From IMG/VR virus record IMGVR_UViG_3300042988_001087, positions 1-25,493 of that record: a DNA stretch of 25,493 bases; one strand, written 5' to 3'. The stretch is from a virus. A model generated the notes under the pieces. It was not told the origin of the DNA, did no database searches, and saw only the letters and a list, made by a program, of their open reading frames with translations. The translations under genes were made by a program, and so were the position numbers. Below, one piece after another: positions 21,142 through 25,493 of the stretch; the stretch's first letter is position 1; every line of letters begins with the position of its first letter.

Positions 21142-22563
21142 TTATTCCTTCTCATCAAAATCTGATAATATATCATCGTCCCCATTTGATGATGGGGGTT
21201 GTTGTGCCTTTGATTCATTAAACTTTTTTATGTTTTCTTTTGTTTTTTCTTGTCTTGCATTTCCAGAGGCATCAATGAAGTCATTAATTCTCATATGCTC
21301 ATAATCAACTTGAACAAGGAACCCAGAACCGTTCTTGCTAAATCTAGATTTTGCTACATGATAATAAAGTTGATTATTGGCTGCTAAGTCTTCGGTTCTG
21401 CTAACCATAATCATAACATCTGCTGTCATTGGAATACCCATCGAATCAGATGTTTTCTCAAGTCCTATTTCTGATTCTTCATAACCAGAACGATTAACTT
21501 GAACCGCACTAAGTATAGGTACATTTAATTTGACTGCGACCGCTCTAAGTTCCTCTGCAACAGTCTTTAACTTACCATAAGTATTATCACTAAAAGCTTT
21601 ACCATTTGGAATCATTAATCCAAGATAGTCAACCATTATAAAGTCTGGTTTAAACCCATTTCTTTTTACTTGAAGATCCTTAACAAGTGCCAAAAGTTGA
21701 TTTGCACTCATTGAGGCGGGTGGGTATTCTTTAATTATTAATCTACCAAATGGTTGTCCAGAAGCTTCTGCGAGTCTCTTCTTATCAAGCAAATCTTGCA
21801 TTAATCTATCGGGATTCATTGAAAGATCTGCCATGTTGATACCAGTTAAGTTAGCATCAATTCTATTAGCAAGAATGTCTTCATTAATTTCAAGCGACAC
21901 ATAAAGACCATTCAAACCTTGCTCAATGAGTTTCTTAGCAGCATCACCAAGAATAAGAGTCTTACCAACATTGGTTGCTGCTCCGAAGATACCAAGCATC
22001 TTCCTTCTCCAACCACCACCAATATGTTCATCAAGTGAAGGAGTGCCAGTTTTAATAACTTGTTCTGGCGACTTCATTCTTTCAACACGTTGGGCGATAT
22101 CTTCAAAATAATCCAATCCAAGAGATTCATCAAAATTTACATGAGAAGCATCAATTACCTTTTTAATAGCTTCGTTTCTTTTACCAGCTTCCATTAAATT
22201 AACACATTCAACAAGTGCCAACTCAATTCTTTTTTGTTGAATAAACTCTTTAGTTATTTCATTTAACCAATCAAAATAATCTTCTTTCTCAAATTTTATA
22301 AGAGAAGCGGAGGTTACAACTTCAATACAAGGTTGTAAATGCTCCGCTTTCTTTAAGATATTTGGTATTTCAGTATCACAAAGGATTTGAACCGAAGGTT
22401 TCTTGTGATGTTTCACGTAAAATTGTTGGACCGCTCTAACGACTACCGCAGCCGCTTTAGAGAAAAATTTATAATCAATTTTATCTATAAAACGAGTGAG
22501 ATAATCATCAAAACTGATTAACCCTTTTATAATATAAAGTTCTGTTCTATCGTCAATCTGCAT
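21142..22563 (-). CDS. 41: Replicative DNA helicase gp41 (DnaB family)
   Basis: A 473-aa helicase, like T4 gp41 (475 aa), that unwinds DNA 5' to 3' ahead of the fork and binds primase. Residues 1-140 are the helical N-terminal domain. The RecA-like motor has GIFGAATNVGKT (191-202, Walker A), YVSLEI (221-226, with the catalytic Glu), FIMVDYLGLMIP (308-319, Walker B), LSAVQVNR (sensor 1) and SDSMGIPMTADVMIMVSR, as in DnaB proteins. The C-terminus is acidic. AAGGAG precedes the ATG. A promoter with a near-consensus -35 lies in the gap after uvsX. Confidence 0.96.
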   Translation of the reverse strand: MQIDDRTELYIIKGLISFDDYLTRFIDKIDYKFFSKAAAVVVRAVQQFYVKHHKKPSVQILCDTEIPNILKKAEHLQPCIEVVTSASLIKFEKEDYFDWLNEITKEFIQQKRIELALVECVNLMEAGKRNEAIKKVIDASHVNFDESLGLDYFEDIAQRVERMKSPEQVIKTGTPSLDEHIGGGWRRKMLGIFGAATNVGKTLILGDAAKKLIEQGLNGLYVSLEINEDILANRIDANLTGINMADLSMNPDRLMQDLLDKKRLAEASGQPFGRLIIKEYPPASMSANQLLALVKDLQVKRNGFKPDFIMVDYLGLMIPNGKAFSDNTYGKLKTVAEELRAVAVKLNVPILSAVQVNRSGYEESEIGLEKTSDSMGIPMTADVMIMVSRTEDLAANNQLYYHVAKSRFSKNGSGFLVQVDYEHMRINDFIDASGNARQEKTKENIKKFNESKAQQPPSSNGDDDILSDFDEKE

Positions 22564-22594
22564 TCGTATTTCTCCTTCGGTTCAATCTTACCAT

Positions 22595-22622
22595 ATTTTA
22601 TGGTCAACAATTTCCCCGTCAA
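22595..22622 (-). promoter_or_regulatory. Sigma70-like promoter before gene 41
   Basis: On the minus strand, TTGACG (22622-22617) and TAAAAT (22600-22595), each one base off consensus, are 16 bases apart. They lie in the 66-base gap between uvsX and gene 41, 31 bases before the ATG. Confidence 0.6.
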
Positions 22623-22629
22623 TGGAGTT

Positions 22630-23817
22630 TTATTTATCTTCTTTCTCCTCTTCGGTTTCCAACTCGTCAAGAACTTTATCTGCTTCTAAAACACTACTAA
22701 AAGAAGTTAATGTTTGAATCTTTTCATCCATCTCTTTAATTACAGTTTCCCAAATTTGTGCATTTTCAGCTTTATATAACTGACTTTCAAAGAAGGTCTT
22801 ATCAAGATGCTTGACATTTATTCTTGTTCCTGTCTTTTCAAAGACACCAGTATTTAAAGCATCGTCAAGTAAACCATACCACTTATGAAGACCATTCTTG
22901 AAACTTACAAGAATCTCACCATTTGAACCTTCTGGAACGAATCTATTTTTTGTAGTAGTTGCTCTGATTATGAAATGAGTTGCTAATTTCTCAATTTCAC
23001 CACTAGCTTGCTTAACCTCTTCTTTTTTAATTGTCTTCTTAAGATTAATAATGATAGAACAAACATAATTGAAACCTTCACCACCAGCAAATACTTCTTG
23101 GGAACCTAATGATGGGTTCTGTGGATTTATTGGTTGGTCATATGTATGATTAGTTACTAACATAGCGGCATTGTTATAGGCAATAGCATTAGTTAATACA
23201 CGAGAGCATGCTCTCAATTCTTTTGCTCTAAGACCCATATCAGACGCAACATGTCCATCTCTTGCGTTGGCAAATTCTTTGTCAGTTGAAAGGTTTCCTA
23301 AAGAGTCAACGACTATGAAAATCTTTTGATCGGGGTCCATCTTGTGGATTGCTTCAACAGTATTAAGAACTTGGGTCTTTAAATCGTTAACAGTAGAAAT
23401 TGATTTAAAACCTAAGTTATCAATATCTACACCTAATCTAATCAAAAATTCTCTATCAATTGAACTTTCTGATTCAAATACAAAGCAGAGATAATCATTC
23501 GCTTGTGCTTCTCTTAAAGCATTACCACACACGAATGACTTACCTACACCCTTTTTACCACAAAGACCAGTAATGCGACGATGGGGAATACCCTTGGAGT
23601 AACTTCCAGATGCTACTCGATTGAGAATTAAAGATCCAGTAGATATAAAACTATCAACTTTAGTAAGTTTACTATCTCCGAAGATTTCAAAGTTATTATC
23701 CTTACCCATAGTCTTCATGAATTCATTTAATAGATCCTTAGACTTTGATGGTTTCTTTGGTTGGTCATTCTCTGGTTCATCAGCAGCACCAGCAACATCT
23801 TTTGGTTTTCTACCCAT
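22630..23817 (-). CDS. uvsX: UvsX recombinase (RecA family)
   Basis: A 395-aa recombinase close in length to T4 UvsX (391 aa). GLCGKKGVGKSFVCG (84-98) is Walker A, CFVFESESSID (111-121) bears the catalytic Glu, and KIFIVVDSLGNLSTD (165-179) is Walker B. DGHVASDMGLRAKELRACSR and MLVTNHTYDQ, then GGEGFNYVCSIIINLKK, are UvsX-specific segments covering the DNA-binding loops. The N-terminus is charged (Lys, Asp, Pro) and the C-terminus strongly acidic (LDELETEEEKED), like the regulatory tails of this family. It promotes strand exchange on gp32-coated DNA and recombination-dependent replication. AAGGAGAG precedes the ATG. Confidence 0.95.
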   Translation of the reverse strand: MGRKPKDVAGAADEPENDQPKKPSKSKDLLNEFMKTMGKDNNFEIFGDSKLTKVDSFISTGSLILNRVASGSYSKGIPHRRITGLCGKKGVGKSFVCGNALREAQANDYLCFVFESESSIDREFLIRLGVDIDNLGFKSISTVNDLKTQVLNTVEAIHKMDPDQKIFIVVDSLGNLSTDKEFANARDGHVASDMGLRAKELRACSRVLTNAIAYNNAAMLVTNHTYDQPINPQNPSLGSQEVFAGGEGFNYVCSIIINLKKTIKKEEVKQASGEIEKLATHFIIRATTTKNRFVPEGSNGEILVSFKNGLHKWYGLLDDALNTGVFEKTGTRINVKHLDKTFFESQLYKAENAQIWETVIKEMDEKIQTLTSFSSVLEADKVLDELETEEEKEDK

Positions 23818-23841
23818 AAATCTCTCCTTGTAATAATTAAA

Positions 23842-23869
23842 AGTATATGTCCAATATTTTATAATTCAA
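23842..23869 (-). promoter_or_regulatory. Sigma70-like promoter before uvsX
   Basis: On the minus strand, TTGAAT (23869-23864) and TATACT (23847-23842) are 16 bases apart, 24 bases before the uvsX ATG. It lies in the 90-base divergent region, back to back with a plus-strand late promoter. Confidence 0.5.
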
Positions 23870-23880
23870 CATTAGAAAAT

Positions 23881-23888
23881 TATAAATA
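23881..23888 (+). promoter_or_regulatory. T4-type late promoter for the 239-aa gene
   Basis: TATAAATA on the plus strand lies 19 bases before the ATG at 23908, with CGGAG between them. Exact consensus and good spacing. Confidence 0.75.
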
Positions 23889-23907
23889 GTTTCATCGGAG
23901 CTTATTT

Positions 23908-24627
23908 ATGTCTAATATTTTAAATTTAACAAAAGAGTTTGAAAAATTAAATAATGATTTTATTATTCTTGAAGGTTTATTTTCAAATATAGCTAAAGGA
24001 TTTGATAAAACATTATTTGGCGCTCAAAAGTTTTTGAAAGGAGCTGACCAAGCAACAGTTGATAGAATAAATGCTAAAGTAGATAATATTCTCAAAGCAG
24101 ATACAAATAAGTTAAAGACCGCTTTTGATATAATTAATAGAGCAACTACACAAAGAAATCAAAAATTAAAAAATGTTGTTACGCAGTTAAAGAGCGAAAT
24201 AAGTAATTCAAAAAAGATTGACCCAAATCAAAAATCTTCTTTTATTAAATATTTGGATGCTAGACTTAAAGCTTCAAATGATATCATTGAACCATTACAA
24301 AAAATTAAAAATGCGATTTTGGATCCTATAGATCCGTTAAATGTAAACGACCAAACCGATCAAGGCACTCAAGGCACTCAAGGTGCTCCAGTCGTTCAAG
24401 GTAATGATAATCAACAGACTATTACCCAACCACCACCAGATGTTCCACAACAAAAATTACAAACCCCCAAGCAGAATAATAAACCAAAGAAATCTGGAAA
24501 AACTCAAAAACCATTAAAGCAAAAAAATAAACCAAAAGATGCTTTAGAAACTGGTTTTGATCAAACAAATCAACGAGAGTTAGATAAAGATAATCCAGAA
24601 TTTGAAGAATCTTACCAAGTAAAATAA
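23908..24627 (+). CDS. Late helical protein of unknown function between gp43 and uvsX
   Basis: Not recognised. Residues 1-137 of this 239-aa protein look like long helices without membrane spans (EFEKLNNDFIILEGLFSN, later RINAKVDNILKADTNKLK and KNVVTQLKSEISNSKK). Residues 140-185 are Gln/Thr/Pro-rich with three copies of Gln-Gly-Thr/Ala, and 186-239 are a Lys/Asn/Gln tail that turns acidic at the end. CGGAG lies 7 bases before the ATG, under a TATAAATA late promoter. It runs against the replication genes and its last 16 bases overlap the end of gene 43. Late timing fits a virion or assembly protein, but there is no direct evidence. Confidence 0.8.
   Translation: MSNILNLTKEFEKLNNDFIILEGLFSNIAKGFDKTLFGAQKFLKGADQATVDRINAKVDNILKADTNKLKTAFDIINRATTQRNQKLKNVVTQLKSEISNSKKIDPNQKSSFIKYLDARLKASNDIIEPLQKIKNAILDPIDPLNVNDQTDQGTQGTQGAPVVQGNDNQQTITQPPPDVPQQKLQTPKQNNKPKKSGKTQKPLKQKNKPKDALETGFDQTNQRELDKDNPEFEESYQVK
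24361..24387 (+). repeat. Three 9-base tandem copies (CAAGGCACT)
   Basis: CAAGGCACT occurs twice exactly and a third time as CAAGGTGCT, encoding Gln-Gly-Thr, Gln-Gly-Thr and Gln-Gly-Ala in the low-complexity linker of the 239-aa late protein. Confidence 0.75.
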
Positions 24628-25493
24628 CCTTCAATATTACTATGATTTAGAGAAGGTTTTTCCCATTCAAGAAGATCAAAAAACTTCTCTAATGGAGTAA
24701 GGAAAGCCTTCTCAAATTGTTTCTCACGATCAACATAATCATCAATCTCGAATTTAGAAACCCAAGATTCCTTATAAGTCAAAATATCACTTTGCCACTT
24801 TTGACCTTTTTTCATATGGACTAATTTGACTTTATCGCCTTCGTATATTGAATCATAAGTAAGTTTTAACTCTGGGTTATCGTCAAGATAATCATTATAG
24901 ATTATGCTACCTCTGATATGAATAGGGGTTTGTTTAAATCTTCCATCAGCTAAAAACTTTTCATAGTACTTATTTAGATTATTAGCAGTACTTGGAAAAC
25001 TAATATCAATAATACTAGCAGTCATAAATTTTTCTCTAACTTGCTTTATTCTTTCAACAAACTTATCTCTATCAACATATTTAAGAAGTTCAAAGAGATA
25101 TTCTTTCATGTATTTCTTAGCAAGAGGTGGTGTTGATGATCTAACTAATTCAATACCAGTTGCTTTGACTTTATCAACGGCAACATTAGCCTCACCATCA
25201 TAAACAACCCACATAATATATTTTTTCTTTTCAAGGAAGATAGAACGACGAGCGACCTTTTCTACCTTAAAAGAAATAAGATTCTTTTTACAGTTATATT
25301 TCTTCTCTGTTAATATAACCATTGATTTATTAATTACTGCGGAAATAAAAGGAACAATTTCTTTGTTGATAGTATCAATAACTGGTTGCATTTCCTCTGG
25401 AATTATTGAATCTTTGTTTTTGAGATTTAAAGAATTTACAATCTTACCAATATCAATGTAGATTGAGTCAGTATCGCAATATATTGAAACATC
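24612..25493 (-). CDS. 43: DNA polymerase gp43, C-terminal part (cut by the window edge)
   Basis: The frame is open from the right edge, giving the last 293 residues of a family B polymerase. It opens with DVSIYCDTDSIYID, the catalytic motif C (DTDS) that holds a metal-binding Asp of the polymerase site. Further on are KATGIELVRSSTPPLAKKYM, the KxxGxExxRSxxP palm/thumb motif, and TPIHIRGSIIYND, closely like T4 gp43. The C-terminal end (EGYFTW) is the usual place of the clamp-binding peptide. The exonuclease domain and most of the palm lie outside the window. The 3' end overlaps the plus-strand late gene by 16 bases. In this phage gp43 is upstream of uvsX and 41, and not directly after regA as in T4. 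Confidence 0.95.
   Translation of the reverse strand, partial: DVSIYCDTDSIYIDIGKIVNSLNLKNKDSIIPEEMQPVIDTINKEIVPFISAVINKSMVILTEKKYNCKKNLISFKVEKVARRSIFLEKKKYIMWVVYDGEANVAVDKVKATGIELVRSSTPPLAKKYMKEYLFELLKYVDRDKFVERIKQVREKFMTASIIDISFPSTANNLNKYYEKFLADGRFKQTPIHIRGSIIYNDYLDDNPELKLTYDSIYEGDKVKLVHMKKGQKWQSDILTYKESWVSKFEIDDYVDREKQFEKAFLTPLEKFFDLLEWEKPSLNHSNIEGYFTW

Noticed and set aside
24647-24692. 9-bp inverted repeat (TTAGAGAAG/CTTCTCTAA) near the ends of gene 43 and the 239-aa gene
   Set aside because: The loop is 28 bases, no T run follows on either strand, and it lies in gp43 coding sequence, so it does not look like a terminator.

Overview
The window is a piece of a T4-like (Tevenvirinae-related) myovirus genome. 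It is AT-rich and densely packed, and nearly all genes lie on the minus strand. The T4 replication and recombination set is recognisable from its own motifs: DNA polymerase gp43 (C-terminal part only, cut by the right edge), UvsX recombinase, gp41 helicase, gp32 single-strand binding protein, gp45 sliding clamp, gp44 and gp62 clamp loader, RegA translational repressor and gp61 primase. T4-type late promoters (TATAAATA) occur in front of several other genes. The host cannot be read from the sequence. The sugar genes and the periplasm-directed proteins suggest a Gram-negative, perhaps aquatic, host, because large marine T4-like phages are known to carry LPS and nucleotide-sugar genes.

Layout from right to left, following minus-strand transcription: gp43 (partial); a plus-strand late gene of unknown function (239 aa); uvsX, 41, a small helix-turn-helix gene and 32; a plus-strand GIY-YIG homing endonuclease whose 3' end contains the gene 32 terminator; a dTDP-sugar pair (rmlB with a one-base frameshift, and an RmlC-RmlD fusion); a late-expressed envelope cassette (beta-rich exported protein, two-helix membrane protein and a candidate embedded lipoprotein ORF); then 45, 44, two unknown genes, 62, regA and 61. 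The operon continues without a break into a glycan island: a GT42/DUF115-like gene, gmd, an fcl/colC-type gene, a glycosyltransferase, a ColD-type 3-dehydratase and an FkbM methyltransferase. Four more glycosyltransferases on the plus strand meet it tail to tail, the last being GT10 fucosyltransferase-like. At the far left are a secreted lytic transglycosylase and an acidic late protein, both with late promoters.

Together the sugar genes look like a phage-encoded route from host GDP-mannose to a GDP-6-deoxy sugar. ColD shows His where related aminotransferases have the PLP-binding Lys, so the product may be GDP-L-colitose (3-deoxy-L-fucose) rather than, or as well as, GDP-L-fucose. A GT10-family enzyme and other transferases could attach it to a glycan on the host surface or virion. 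The tight overlaps (ATGA, TAATG) and the continuity with primase show that this pathway belongs to the phage and is probably expressed with replication genes.

The most interesting points are the GDP-colitose/fucose module, a late promoter inside a start-site hairpin at 16642-16666 (the T4 e/soc/49 type of switch), the embedded lipoprotein ORF with u-spanin-like topology, the homing endonuclease next to gene 32 that shares its terminator, the frameshift in the rmlB Rossmann loop, and two unknown genes inserted between clamp-loader genes 44 and 62.
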